Source: Vogesella urethralis | Lineage (GTDB): Bacteria; Pseudomonadota; Gammaproteobacteria; Burkholderiales; Chromobacteriaceae | DNA: 64,000 nt | Direction of reading: 5' to 3' | Assembly: GCF_007644045.2 (NCBI RefSeq) | Contig: NZ_VMDW02000068.1 | Coordinates: 1-64,000 of the forward strand | Shown here: positions 37,229 through 45,462 of the stretch, piece after piece | Layout: each line of letters opens with the position of its first letter | Numbering within the stretch: position 1 is the stretch's first letter | Made by a program: the position numbers and the translations under genes | Notes under the pieces: model-generated | The model's database searches: none | What the model saw: only the letters and a program-made list of their open reading frames with translations | What the model was told of the DNA's origin: nothing

Positions 37229-38260
37229 ATGACGTGTCAGGTAAAGGTGCTGCCGAGCGGCCATGCTTTCGCCGTGGAAGCCCATGAAACCATTCTGGAA
37301 GCGGCCCTGCGCCAGTCTGTAGGCCTGCCTTACGGTTGCCGCGACGGTGCCTGTGGCGCCTGCAAGGGCAAAGTGGTCGAGGGCGAGGTAGAGCACGGTG
37401 GTGCGCAGGACAAGGCGCTGTCCGCCAGCGAGCGCGCCCAGGGCATGGCGCTGTTCTGCTGTGCCAAACCCAAGGGTGACATCACCATCGAGGCGCGCGA
37501 AGTGGCCGGGGTGGGCGACATCCAGATCAAGACGCTGCCGTGCCGCGTGGAAAAAATCGAGAAAATCCACGATGTGGCGGTACTGAAGCTGAAACTGCCG
37601 GTGTCGGAACGCCTGCAGTTCAAGGCCGGCCAGTACATCGATATCCTGATGAAGGACGGCAAGAAGCGCAGCTTCTCCATCGCCAACGCGCCGCACGACG
37701 ATGCGTTCATCGAGCTGCACATCCGCCATCAGCCGGGCGGTTCGTTCTCCGACTACGTGTTCAACACCATGAAGGAGAAGGAAATCATGCGCTTCAAGGG
37801 CCCGCTGGGCTCGTTCTTCCTGCGCGAAGATTCCGACAAACCCATCATCATGGTGGCCAGCGGTACCGGCTTTGCCCCGATCAAGGGCATCATCGAGCAC
37901 GCCATTCACCAGGGCATTACCCGCCCCATCGTGTTCTACTGGGGCGCCCGTACTCCGGCCGACTTGTACATGGCCGAGATGGCCGGCCAGTGGCAGGCAC
38001 AGCACGCCAACATCACCTTCATCCCGGTGGTGTCCGACGCGCTGCCGGAACACAACTGGCCAGGCCGTACCGGCTTTGTGCACCAGGCGGTGCTGGACGA
38101 CTTCGCCAGCCTGGCCGGCTACCAGGTCTACGCCTGCGGCGCACCGGTGATGGTGGAAGCCGCCCATAACAGCTTTACCAACGAGCGCGGCTTGCCGGCA
38201 GACGAGTTCTTCTCCGACGCCTTCTTCCTGTCCAAAGACATGGGCAGCGCCAGCAAGTAA
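37229..38260 (+). CDS. ferredoxin-domain NAD(P)H flavin reductase (CDP-glucoseen-reductase-like)
   Basis: A 343-residue electron-transfer protein. It has an N-terminal plant-type [2Fe-2S] domain with Cys in YGCRDGACGACKGK and a fourth Cys in FCC (about 36-76), an FAD domain with KRSFSIANAP (about 150), and an NAD domain with ASGTGFAPIKGI. Neisserial homologues are named CDP-6-deoxy-delta-3,4-glucoseen reductase, but no CDP-sugar genes lie nearby. It is more likely a general reductase feeding a hydroxylase such as those of ubiquinone synthesis; this is inference. Confidence 0.88.
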   Translation: MTCQVKVLPSGHAFAVEAHETILEAALRQSVGLPYGCRDGACGACKGKVVEGEVEHGGAQDKALSASERAQGMALFCCAKPKGDITIEAREVAGVGDIQIKTLPCRVEKIEKIHDVAVLKLKLPVSERLQFKAGQYIDILMKDGKKRSFSIANAPHDDAFIELHIRHQPGGSFSDYVFNTMKEKEIMRFKGPLGSFFLREDSDKPIIMVASGTGFAPIKGIIEHAIHQGITRPIVFYWGARTPADLYMAEMAGQWQAQHANITFIPVVSDALPEHNWPGRTGFVHQAVLDDFASLAGYQVYACGAPVMVEAAHNSFTNERGLPADEFFSDAFFLSKDMGSASK

Positions 38261-38282
38261 GTATGTAGTCTTGCGGTTTTCC

Positions 38283-38316
38283 AGCCCCGGTCGGCCCTGT
38301 GCCCACCGGGGCTTTG
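38283..38316 (+). terminator. terminator of the flavin reductase gene
   Basis: A 9-bp stem, AGCCCCGGT (38283-38291) with ACCGGGGCT (38305-38313), ends in a short T run. Confidence 0.8.
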
Positions 38317-38394
38317 TCATGGAATCGACATTTCGCTGGGCGACTGTCTAAAAGTTTGCTTTATTGAATAATTGCGAAAAACTGAGCGAATGAC

Positions 38395-39687
38395 ATGCAT
38401 CGCGAGTCGGAGTCATTGCTGACGCTGGAAAGCGTCAATCAGCATTTTCTGGCCAACCTGCAAGCGGCAGAAGGCCAGGTCGCGGTGCAGGCCAGCCAGG
38501 ACATCCTGGCGGCCAACGGCACCAAATTGCTGGCGCGTGGCGCCCGTCTGGATAGCCGCAGCAGCGAGCTGCTGGCCAACCATCGCCTGCGTCAGCCGCT
38601 GGAAACCCAGCTGTAGGTTGATACGTCCAGCTTGCTGGCCCGCCTGCGCGAGGGCATGCAGCAATTGCTGGCCGACGATCCTTTGCTGGCAGCCTGGCTG
38701 GAGCAGGGCCAACGCACGCTGCAACGCGAGCTTGCCGTGCTGTCGCTGCCGCCGTTGGCCGCGCAGGCGCTGCAACTGATCGGCAACCGTTTCCCTGACG
38801 TCTTTCGCCACAGCCTGCGCGTGGCGGCGCTGGCGTGGAGCCTGGCTCCCTCGCCACGCGATGCCCAGCAGCTATTGCTGGCCGGCCTGCTGCACGATGT
38901 GGGCTATCTGTACCTGGACCCTGCCATCTGGCAGCAGGGCGGGCCGTTGTCGGCTGATGCCTGGCGCCAGTTCGATGCCCACCCGCTGATCGGTTACGTC
39001 TGGGCCAGCGAGCTGCGCGCCGTGCCGCCGGAGGTGGCCAACCTGATCCTGCAGCACCACGAACGGGTGGACGGCAGCGGCTACCCGCGCCAGTTGCGCG
39101 GCGAGGCGGTGGGCCATAATGCCGAGGTACTGGCGCTGGCCGAAATGGCGGCCGGCATTTTCGAGCACGCCCGCCAGCCGGTCGGCCAGCTGCAAGTGGC
39201 GCTGAAGTTGCTGCCGGGCCAGTTTTCGGCGGCAGTGCGGGTGCCGGCGCAGCTGCGGGCGGCGCGCCTGCCGCGCGAAAGTGGCTTGTTGCAGCCGGTG
39301 GACGCGCTGCAGTCGTCACTGCACCAGCTGTTGTTGCGTTTTGCGCGCGTACACGAGGTGATGCAGCACATCGAGGCGCAGACGATGGGGGAGGCCGGCT
39401 GGCAACTGTTCGGCCATCTGGCCATGCGGCTTAACACTATCCAGCGGGCGTTCAACAGCGTGGGGCTGGATATGCTGACCAAGCACGCGCTGGAAGGCGA
39501 GGGCAATGAGCCGCTGTGGCAGGAGCTGACGTGGGTGATCAACGAAACCAACTGGTTGTCGCGCCATTTATCGCGCGACCTGACCCGGCAGCGGCTGAAG
39601 TTGGCCGCCGCCGAATCCGAACTGTTCGAACCCTTGGTGGTGTTGTTCCTCGGCCTTACCAGCAAGACCGTGCCTGCGGGCCTATAG
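38395..39687 (+). pseudogene. HD-GYP domain phosphodiesterase interrupted by an in-frame TAG
   Basis: One continuous reading frame of 431 codons is broken only by a TAG at 38614-38616 (codon 74: ...LETQL-stop-VDTSSLLARL...). The frame is otherwise intact and conserved on both sides. The downstream part (from about codon 80) has the HD-GYP signature: HSLRVAALA, LLHDVGYL, HPLIGY, and HHERVDGSGYP, the active site of cyclic-di-GMP phosphodiesterases. A TTG at 38632 could restart translation, keeping the whole HD-GYP domain. It may be a recent nonsense mutation, a sequencing error (from GAG, CAG or AAG), or read-through. Confidence 0.8.
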
Positions 39688-39900
39688 CCAGCCAGGCTGC
39701 CATTCGTCGGTATCGCCGAGCTCGCGCCAGGGTAGTGTGAAGTGGCGGCGCGACAACACGGCTTCCAGCGTGACGCGTAGCGGTTTCTGCGCGTCGTCGG
39801 CGTCGTATTCCACCTTCACCACCAGAAAGTGCTTCTCGCGCTCGCGCGGGGTTACGGCAGTCCATTTGCTGCCGTGCAGTTTTTTGTGATTGACCGGCAT
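39682..39900 (-). CDS. TIGR02450 family small tryptophan-rich protein
   Basis: A 72-residue basic protein beginning MPVNHKKLHGSKWTAVTP and ending WRELGDTDEWQPGWL, which matches the small TIGR02450 family found next to various genes in proteobacteria. Its function is unknown. The start at 39900 is favoured over 39906 because AAGGAG stands 6 bases in front of it. It converges with the HD-GYP gene, overlapping by 6 bases. Confidence 0.82.
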   Translation of the reverse strand: MPVNHKKLHGSKWTAVTPREREKHFLVVKVEYDADDAQKPLRVTLEAVLSRRHFTLPWRELGDTDEWQPGWL

Positions 39901-39955
39901 GGGCATCTCCTTGCTGCTTTCGATAAAACAGTGGCGCAGCGGTTCCCGTAACGAC

Positions 39956-39988
39956 AACGCCCCCGGCTGCAAGCAGCGCGGGGGCGTT
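39956..39988 (-). terminator. hairpin after suhB
   Basis: An outer stem AACGCCCCC (39956-39964) with GGGGGCGTT (39980-39988) and an inner stem GCTGC/GCAGC give one long hairpin just past the suhB stop. The T tract is poor, so termination may be partial. Confidence 0.7.
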
Positions 39989-40004
39989 AGCGGGGAAGGG
40001 CGAC

Positions 40005-40799
40005 TTAGGCGCTCTTCACGTGCGGGGCGATCAGCGGCAGCAGCTGGCCCAGGACTTTCGGCGGCGCGGCCACGATGTCGCCGCTTTCAAACCAAGTTTG
40101 CTCGCCGTGCATGTCGGTGACGATACCACCGGCTTCTTGCACGATCAGGCTGCCGGCGGCGATGTCCCACGGCTTCAGGTTGAATTCGAAGAAACCGTCT
40201 ACGCGACCGCAGGCCACGTTGCACAGGTCCAGCGCGGCGGAGCCTTCGCGACGGGCGCCGGCGGTTTTGCCGATCACGTCTTTCAGGATGGCCAGGTGGG
40301 TATCCAGCATGCTCTGGTCAACTACCGGGAAGCCGGTAGCGATCAAGCATTCATTCATGTTGACGCGCTTGGACGCACGGATGCGGCGGTCGTTCAGGAA
40401 CGCGCCCACGCCACGGCTGGCGGTGAACATGTCGTTACGGTTCGGGTCGTAGACTACGGCTTGCTGGATCTGGCCGCGGTGTGCCAGCGCGATGGAAATG
40501 CAGTACTGCGGATGGCCGTGGATGAAGTTGGTGGTGCCATCCAGCGGGTCGATGATCCACTCGTACTCGGAGCTACCCAGACCGCGGCCGCCGGTCTCTT
40601 CTGCTAAGATAGCGTGTTTCGGATAAGCATCCAGGATGACCTCAATGATGGCTTGTTCGGCAGCCTTGTCGACCTCGGTCACGAAGTCGTTGTGTTTTTT
40701 CTTTTCAACACGCACGGTATCCAGGTTCAGCGATGCACGCTGGATAACGTTGGCTGCACGGCGAGCGGCTTTTACCGCGACATTGAGCATTGGATGCAT
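40005..40799 (-). CDS. suhB: inositol monophosphatase family protein SuhB
   Basis: A Mg2+-dependent phosphatase of 264 residues. In E. coli SuhB also joins the rRNA antitermination complex, and the rrn end in this window suggests the same could hold here, but that is inference. Metal ligands are visible in ILAEETGG (Glu), WIIDPLDGTTNF (Asp-Pro-Leu-Asp) and KPWDIAAG (Asp). It diverges from trmJ, as often in betaproteobacteria. Confidence 0.95.
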   Translation of the reverse strand: MHPMLNVAVKAARRAANVIQRASLNLDTVRVEKKKHNDFVTEVDKAAEQAIIEVILDAYPKHAILAEETGGRGLGSSEYEWIIDPLDGTTNFIHGHPQYCISIALAHRGQIQQAVVYDPNRNDMFTASRGVGAFLNDRRIRASKRVNMNECLIATGFPVVDQSMLDTHLAILKDVIGKTAGARREGSAALDLCNVACGRVDGFFEFNLKPWDIAAGSLIVQEAGGIVTDMHGEQTWFESGDIVAAPPKVLGQLLPLIAPHVKSA

Positions 40800-40879
40800 T
40801 GACGGCCTCTAAAATCATGACGACAAGCGCCGCCCTTGCGGGTTGCGCGCTGGTCGTAAACTGTCTGGGTTAAGGAACG

Positions 40880-40908
40880 AAAAACACCGCGTTGGCCGCA
40901 GTGTTTTT
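40880..40908 (+). repeat. hairpin with the GTTGGCCGC word in its loop
   Basis: AAAAACAC (40880-40887) pairs with GTGTTTTT (40901-40908) around CGCGTTGGCCGCA, which can pair further (GCG with CGC). The shape is that of a Rho-independent terminator, and its loop carries GTTGGCCGC (40891-40899). It lies between the divergent suhB and trmJ, so no obvious transcript ends here unless it acts on antisense or leader RNA. Confidence 0.65.
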
Positions 40909-40940
40909 GAATAGCCCGCGATTCTACTCAAAATTACCCG

Positions 40941-41711
40941 ATGAATAAACCCCAAGTACCTGATTTTTTAAAGAACATTCGCGTCGTGCTGGCGCGGCCC
41001 AATCACCCGGGCAACATCGGCTCGGCGGCGCGGGCGATGAAAACCATGGGCCTCACCCGCCTGTATCTGGTTGAACCGAAAGTGTTTCCCAGCGAAGAGG
41101 CCAACGTGTTGGCCTCCGGCGCGGTAGATGTGCTGCAGCACGCTACCGTGGTGCCGACGCTGGTGGAAGCGCTGGCCGACGTTACCGTGGCCTGCGCGCT
41201 GACCAGCCGCCGCCGCGAACTCACCACCCCGCTGTCCACCCCGCGCGAGACCGCGCCGGAGCTGATTGCCCGGGCACGCGACGGCGAGCAGGTGGCGCTG
41301 GTGTTCGGCAACGAGACCTTCGGCCTGTCGATCGAGGAAGTGGAACTGTGCAACCGCCTGATCACGGTGCCGGGCAACCCCGATTACTTCTCGCTGAACC
41401 TGGCGATGGCGGTTCAGGTGATGACCTACGAGCTGTTCAGCCACACCGGCTTCGACGTCAATTACCTGAAGCCGGAAGGCGAGGCCGCCACCATGGCGGA
41501 GGTGGAAGGCATGTGCGGCCACCTCGACCAGACCATGGCACAGATCGGCTACTTCGAGCGTCGCAACAGTGAGCGTCTGATGCGCCGCATGCGCGCCCTG
41601 TTCAACCGCGCCGGCGTGCTGCGCGAGGAAATCGACATCCTGCGCGGCTTCTTCAAGCAGGTGCAACGTGCCGCCGACGGCAAACCGCTGCGTCGGCCGG
41701 AACAGGAGTAA
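40941..41711 (+). CDS. trmJ: tRNA (cytidine/uridine-2'-O-)-methyltransferase TrmJ
   Basis: A SPOUT-class methyltransferase of 256 residues that modifies the ribose at position 32 of tRNA. The knot motifs are visible: RPNHPGNIGSAARAMKTMG near the start, LVFGNETFGLS in the middle, and SLNLAMAVQVMTYEL. The C-terminal helical region follows. The next gene starts 4 bases after the stop. Confidence 0.93.
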   Translation: MNKPQVPDFLKNIRVVLARPNHPGNIGSAARAMKTMGLTRLYLVEPKVFPSEEANVLASGAVDVLQHATVVPTLVEALADVTVACALTSRRRELTTPLSTPRETAPELIARARDGEQVALVFGNETFGLSIEEVELCNRLITVPGNPDYFSLNLAMAVQVMTYELFSHTGFDVNYLKPEGEAATMAEVEGMCGHLDQTMAQIGYFERRNSERLMRRMRALFNRAGVLREEIDILRGFFKQVQRAADGKPLRRPEQE

Positions 41712-41715
41712 CACC

Positions 41716-42615
41716 GTGTCACCGGCGCTGGCGGCGTGTCTGACCCTGCGCCAGCAGCCGGTGCGCGACCTGGCCTATTTGCTGACCGCGCCACCGCCGT
41801 GGCATAGCGGGGCAGCGCTGCCGGCAGGTAGCCTGCTGGGGCCGGCGGGTTGGCCGCAGCTACAGGCACTGGACGCCAACCCGGCGCCGCTGCTGGCCTG
41901 GCTGGCGGCGCATCCCACCCGCCGGCTGGGCTTGTACGCCGAGGCGTTGCTGGCGTTCTGGTGCCGGCTGGCGCCGCATATCGAACTGGTGGCGGCCAAC
42001 CTGCCGGTGCGCGTTGATGGCCGTACCGTCGGCGAGTTCGATTTCCTGCTGCGTATCAACGGCCAACCTTGCCACCTGGAAACCGCCAGCAAGTTCTACC
42101 TGCAGTTGGCCGCGCCGCCCCACGCGCTGGTGGGGCCTGGCCTGCGCGACGCCTGGTGGCTGAAATACCGCAAACTGGGCCAGCAGCTGGCGCTATCGCG
42201 TCACCCTGCCGCCGTGCTGCCACCGGGGTTTGACGAGGCGCCGGCCTATAGTCTGCTCACCGGCTGGCTGTTCTTTCCCGATCATCCCGCTCCACTCGAT
42301 GCTGCGCTTTCCGAGGCCGCCTGCCGTGGTTGGTGGCGCCGGCAGGGCGACACCTGGCCCGCGCAGCCCGGTAGCCGCTGGCGGGCCTTGCCGCGGCTGC
42401 AATGGCTGGCGCCGGCCCGTTGCGAGGTCGACATGACGCTGGACGAAACGGCCATGCGTGCCAGCCTGGCCGGCAGTGACACGCCGTGGCTGCTGGCCGA
42501 GCTGCAAGCGGGCGCCGACGGCGACTGGTACGAGGTGGCGCGCGGCTTCGTGGTGCCCGATAGTTGGCCGCAACCCACGCTGCTGACACCGTTGCTGGCG
42601 AGGCTGGGGCCATGA
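41716..42615 (+). CDS. DUF1853 family protein
   Basis: A 299-residue soluble protein of the DUF1853 family. The core blocks LGLYAEALLAFWCRLAPHIELVAANLPV, GEFDFLLRINGQPCHLETASKFYL and DAWWLKYRKLGQQL have Asp/Glu/Lys spacing like a PD-(D/E)xK nuclease fold (E-x-D...E-x-x-x-K), but nuclease activity is only a guess. The GTG start at 41716 has AGGAG 7 bases upstream. It carries the recurrent word at 41992-42002 (minus strand). It overlaps the next gene by 4 bases. Confidence 0.82.
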   Translation: MSPALAACLTLRQQPVRDLAYLLTAPPPWHSGAALPAGSLLGPAGWPQLQALDANPAPLLAWLAAHPTRRLGLYAEALLAFWCRLAPHIELVAANLPVRVDGRTVGEFDFLLRINGQPCHLETASKFYLQLAAPPHALVGPGLRDAWWLKYRKLGQQLALSRHPAAVLPPGFDEAPAYSLLTGWLFFPDHPAPLDAALSEAACRGWWRRQGDTWPAQPGSRWRALPRLQWLAPARCEVDMTLDETAMRASLAGSDTPWLLAELQAGADGDWYEVARGFVVPDSWPQPTLLTPLLARLGP

Positions 42616-43067
42616 AGACCTTGCTGCTGGTGTGGAGTAGCCAGAGCGGCAATACGCTGGCGCTGGCCGAGGCGGCGGCCAACGCTGCCCGTGCCGAAGA
42701 CGGCGTGACGGTACGCATGCTGCCGGCGCTGCAGGCCGGCATCGACGACTTGCTGGGCTGCCAGGCGCTATTGCTCGCCACGCCGGAAAACTTTGGCTAC
42801 ATGTCGGGTGCGCTGAAGGATTTTCTCGATCGCACCTATTACCCCGCGCAAGGTCGCACCGAGGGCCTGCCTTGGGCCTTGCTGATCAGTGCCGGTAACG
42901 ATGGTGGCGGCGCCGAGCGTGCCATCAGCCGTATTGCCACCGGCTACGGCTGGCGTCAGGCACTGCCCACCTTGTGTGTGCGCGGCCAACCCGGCGCTGA
43001 GGATCTGGCCGCTGCCGCCGAACTGGGCGCTACCTTGGCCGCAGCGCTGGCCATTGGTGTGTTGTAA
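42612..43067 (+). CDS. flavodoxin-like/NAD(P)H-dependent FMN reductase family protein
   Basis: A 151-residue flavodoxin fold. The phosphate loop is SSQSGNTLALAEA near the start, then ATPENFGYMSGALKDFLDRTYY, the usual FMN-contact segment. It probably binds FMN and passes electrons from NAD(P)H or serves as a flavodoxin; its partner is unknown. Its ATG overlaps the DUF1853 stop. Confidence 0.85.
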   Translation: MKTLLLVWSSQSGNTLALAEAAANAARAEDGVTVRMLPALQAGIDDLLGCQALLLATPENFGYMSGALKDFLDRTYYPAQGRTEGLPWALLISAGNDGGGAERAISRIATGYGWRQALPTLCVRGQPGAEDLAAAAELGATLAAALAIGVL

Positions 43068-43078
43068 CACCCAGCAAA

Positions 43079-43101
43079 ACGCCCCGCGCTAGGCGGGGCG
43101 T
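43079..43101. terminator. bidirectional terminator between the flavodoxin gene and fnr
   Basis: A 9-bp perfect stem, ACGCCCCGC (43079-43087) with GCGGGGCGT (43093-43101), and loop GCTAG lie between convergent genes. Confidence 0.85.
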
Positions 43102-43122
43102 GGTCTTGGCAGACTGGCGGGC

Positions 43123-43863
43123 TTAGTGCTGGGCTTGCGAGCAGCCTGCCACCAGTTGCTTCAGCTCTTCCGGCTTCAGCAGCTGGATGTGCTTGTGGTC
43201 CACGGCTAGCCAGCCTTGCTGCTGGAACTTGGACAGCGTGCGGCTGACGGTTTCCAGCTTCAGGCCCAGGAAGCTGCCGATTTCTTCGCGGCTCATGCGC
43301 AGAATGAAGTCGTTGGCGGCAAAGCCGCGCGCCGACAGGCGTTGCGACAGGTTCAGCAGGAAGGCCGCCAGGCGCTCTTCGGCTTTCATATTGCCCAGCA
43401 GCAGCATCACCGACTGGTCGCGCACGATCTCGCGGCTCATCAGGCGGAAGAAGTGGTGCTGCAGGCTGGGGATGTCGCGGCCCAGGGTCTCCATGCGGTT
43501 GAACGGCAGTTCGCACACTTCGCTGTCTTCCAGCGCGATGGCATCGCAGCCGTGCAGGTTGGACGAGATGCCGTCCAGGCCCATCAGCTCGCCGGACATG
43601 TGGAAGCCGGTAACCTGTTCGCGGCCGTCCTGGCTGGAAACACAGGTCTTGAAATAGCCGGTGCGTACCGCATATAGCGAACGGAACCCCTCGCCGGAGC
43701 GGAACAGGTATTCGCCGCGTTTCAGGCGGCGGCTTTGACGGATCACGGCGTCCAGTTGCGCCATCTCATCGCGGTTCAAGCCTACCGGCAGGCACAGCTC
43801 GCGCAGGCTGCAGTTGGAGCACGACACCTTGAGTGTGTGCAAAGAGTGATTGTGGTCGGTCAT
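43123..43863 (-). CDS. fnr: Fnr-type oxygen-responsive transcription regulator
   Basis: A 246-residue CRP/FNR-family activator. The N-terminal Cys cluster CSNCSLRELC plus the internal Cys in LHGCDAIA can hold an oxygen-labile [4Fe-4S] cluster. The cNMP-fold follows, and the C-terminal helix-turn-helix has SREEIGSFLGLKLETVSRTLSKFQQQG with the E--SR residues that read TTGAT. It should switch genes for low-oxygen life, including the divergent hemN across an FNR box. Confidence 0.95.
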   Translation of the reverse strand: MTDHNHSLHTLKVSCSNCSLRELCLPVGLNRDEMAQLDAVIRQSRRLKRGEYLFRSGEGFRSLYAVRTGYFKTCVSSQDGREQVTGFHMSGELMGLDGISSNLHGCDAIALEDSEVCELPFNRMETLGRDIPSLQHHFFRLMSREIVRDQSVMLLLGNMKAEERLAAFLLNLSQRLSARGFAANDFILRMSREEIGSFLGLKLETVSRTLSKFQQQGWLAVDHKHIQLLKPEELKQLVAGCSQAQH

Positions 43864-43894
43864 AGCGTGGTTTTCGCCAAGCAAGTGGCCTCGC

Positions 43895-43908
43895 TTGATG
43901 CGCGTCAA
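43895..43908. promoter_or_regulatory. FNR box between fnr and hemN
   Basis: TTGATGCGCGTCAA matches the known TTGAT-N4-ATCAA consensus at 9 of 10 fixed bases. It lies 32 bases upstream of the fnr ATG and 65 bases upstream of the hemN ATG, so it can repress fnr itself and activate hemN. Confidence 0.85.
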
Positions 43909-43972
43909 AGCCAAAAAAGTGTCAATGCCGCAAATTTACCAGCCCACCACCGGTTTTCCAACCAGATTAATT

Positions 43973-45379
43973 ATGACACCCACCATAAATTTCACGCCGA
44001 CGCAGTGTGTATTCGATAGAGAACTCATCGAAAGGCTGGAAGGCTCCGGCCCGCGCTACACGTCCTACCCGACGGCAGACCGCTTTCACGGCGGTTTCGG
44101 TGTTGGCGAATACGAACACTGGCTGGAACAGCGCGCCATCGGTGCCAACCATCGCCCGATCTCGTTGTACGTGCATGTGCCATTCTGCAACACCATCTGC
44201 TACTACTGCGGCTGTAACAAGATCATTACCAAAGACAAAAGCCGCGCCGATGCCTACCTGGACTATCTGGAAAAGGAAATCCGCCTGGTGGCGCAGAAGC
44301 TGGGTGGTCGCGAGAAGGTTATCCAGCTGCATTTTGGCGGCGGTACGCCTACGTTCTTGTCCGACGCGCAGCTTGACCGGGTAATGGGTATCATCCGCCA
44401 GCATTTCGAACTGCTGCCGGAGGGCGAGTTCTCGATCGAGATCGACCCGCGCAAGGTTGGCCGCGACACCGTACTGCACCTGGCGCGGCTGGGCTTCAAC
44501 CGCATGAGCATCGGTATCCAGGACTTCGACCCGGCTGTACAGCAGGCGGTGAACCGCATCCAGAGTGAAGAGGAAACCCGGGTGGTGATGGACGCGGCGC
44601 GCGAAGCGGGTTTCAAGTCCATCAGCGTGGACCTGATCTACGGCCTGCCCAAGCAGACGGCGCACTCGCTGGAAAACACCGTCAGCCGGGTGATTGCGAT
44701 GTCGCCAGACCGGATTGCGCTGTACAACTACGCGCACTTGCCGTCGGTGTTCATGCCGCAACGCCGCATCAATGAGGACGAGCTGCCGTCGGCCGCCACC
44801 AAACTGGACATCCTGCAGAACTCGGTACAGCAACTGGCCGAAGCCGGCTATGTGTTCATCGGCATGGACCATTTTGCCAAGCCGGACGACGAGCTGACCC
44901 GTGCGCTGCAGCAAGGCCGGCTGCAGCGTAACTTCCAGGGTTACTCCACGCACGCCGATTGCGACATGATCGGCCTGGGTGTGTCGTCCATCGGCAAGAT
45001 CGGCCCCTGTTACACGCAGAACGAGAAAGAACTGGACGCCTACTATGCAGCGCTGGATGCCGGCCACCTGCCGGTACTGCGTGGCATGACGCTGACCCAG
45101 GATGACATCCTGCGCCGCAGCGTGATCCAGGCGCTGATGTGCCGTTTCTCGCTGTCGGTAGAGGCCATCGAGCAGACCTTCGCCATCAATTTTGCCGACT
45201 ACTTTGCCGACGAGTTACCGAAGATTCGTGCTTTCCAGCAAGAAGGGCTGTTGACCTTCGATGGCGACTTCCTGATGGTGGCGCCGAAAGGCCGTTTCCT
45301 GATCCGCAATATCGCCATGGTGTTCGACCGCCACCTGCGCGAGCGCAGCACCACGGCGCGGTATTCGAAAACCATCTGA
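43973..45379 (+). CDS. hemN: oxygen-independent coproporphyrinogen III oxidase HemN
   Basis: A radical-SAM enzyme of 468 residues that turns coproporphyrinogen III into protoporphyrinogen IX without oxygen, for haem synthesis. The [4Fe-4S] Cys motif is CNTICYYCGCNK. The GGGTPTFL and SIGIQDFDP blocks and the C-terminal trip-wire region are present. The start at MTPTINFTP is taken because the family begins near there. It contains AGGTTGGCCGC at 44454-44464. A copy of GGTTGGCCGC follows the stop at 45385-45394. Confidence 0.96.
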   Translation: MTPTINFTPTQCVFDRELIERLEGSGPRYTSYPTADRFHGGFGVGEYEHWLEQRAIGANHRPISLYVHVPFCNTICYYCGCNKIITKDKSRADAYLDYLEKEIRLVAQKLGGREKVIQLHFGGGTPTFLSDAQLDRVMGIIRQHFELLPEGEFSIEIDPRKVGRDTVLHLARLGFNRMSIGIQDFDPAVQQAVNRIQSEEETRVVMDAAREAGFKSISVDLIYGLPKQTAHSLENTVSRVIAMSPDRIALYNYAHLPSVFMPQRRINEDELPSAATKLDILQNSVQQLAEAGYVFIGMDHFAKPDDELTRALQQGRLQRNFQGYSTHADCDMIGLGVSSIGKIGPCYTQNEKELDAYYAALDAGHLPVLRGMTLTQDDILRRSVIQALMCRFSLSVEAIEQTFAINFADYFADELPKIRAFQQEGLLTFDGDFLMVAPKGRFLIRNIAMVFDRHLRERSTTARYSKTI

Positions 45380-45384
45380 GCCAG

Positions 45385-45394
45385 GGTTGGCCGC
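45385..45394 (+). repeat. GGTTGGCCGC word after the hemN stop
   Basis: GGTTGGCCGC lies 5 bases after the hemN stop codon and 6 bases before the terminator stem. It is one of several copies placed directly after stop codons; compare 50321-50331. Confidence 0.75.
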
Positions 45395-45400
45395 ATAAGA

Positions 45401-45430
45401 AAAGCCCGCTGTCTTGCGACAGCGGGCTTT
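45401..45430. terminator. bidirectional terminator between hemN and bamC
   Basis: A 13-bp perfect stem, AAAGCCCGCTGTC (45401-45413) with its complement (45418-45430), and loop TTGC. It is flanked by A and T stretches, between convergent genes. Confidence 0.93.
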
Positions 45431-45462
45431 GTTTTGTCAGGCCCGGCAAGCGGGCCGGAAAC

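Noticed and set aside
37229-38260. Deoxysugar biosynthesis enzyme (CDP-glucoseen reductase)
   Set aside because: The domain layout allows it, but no CDP-sugar synthesis genes are near; the name is inherited from old annotations.
36323-38320. Very long open frame on the minus strand (665 codons)
   Set aside because: Its 5' half is antisense to the well-supported ferredoxin-domain reductase gene (37229-38260) and has no family features. Only the 3' part (from 37204) is a real SDR-like gene.
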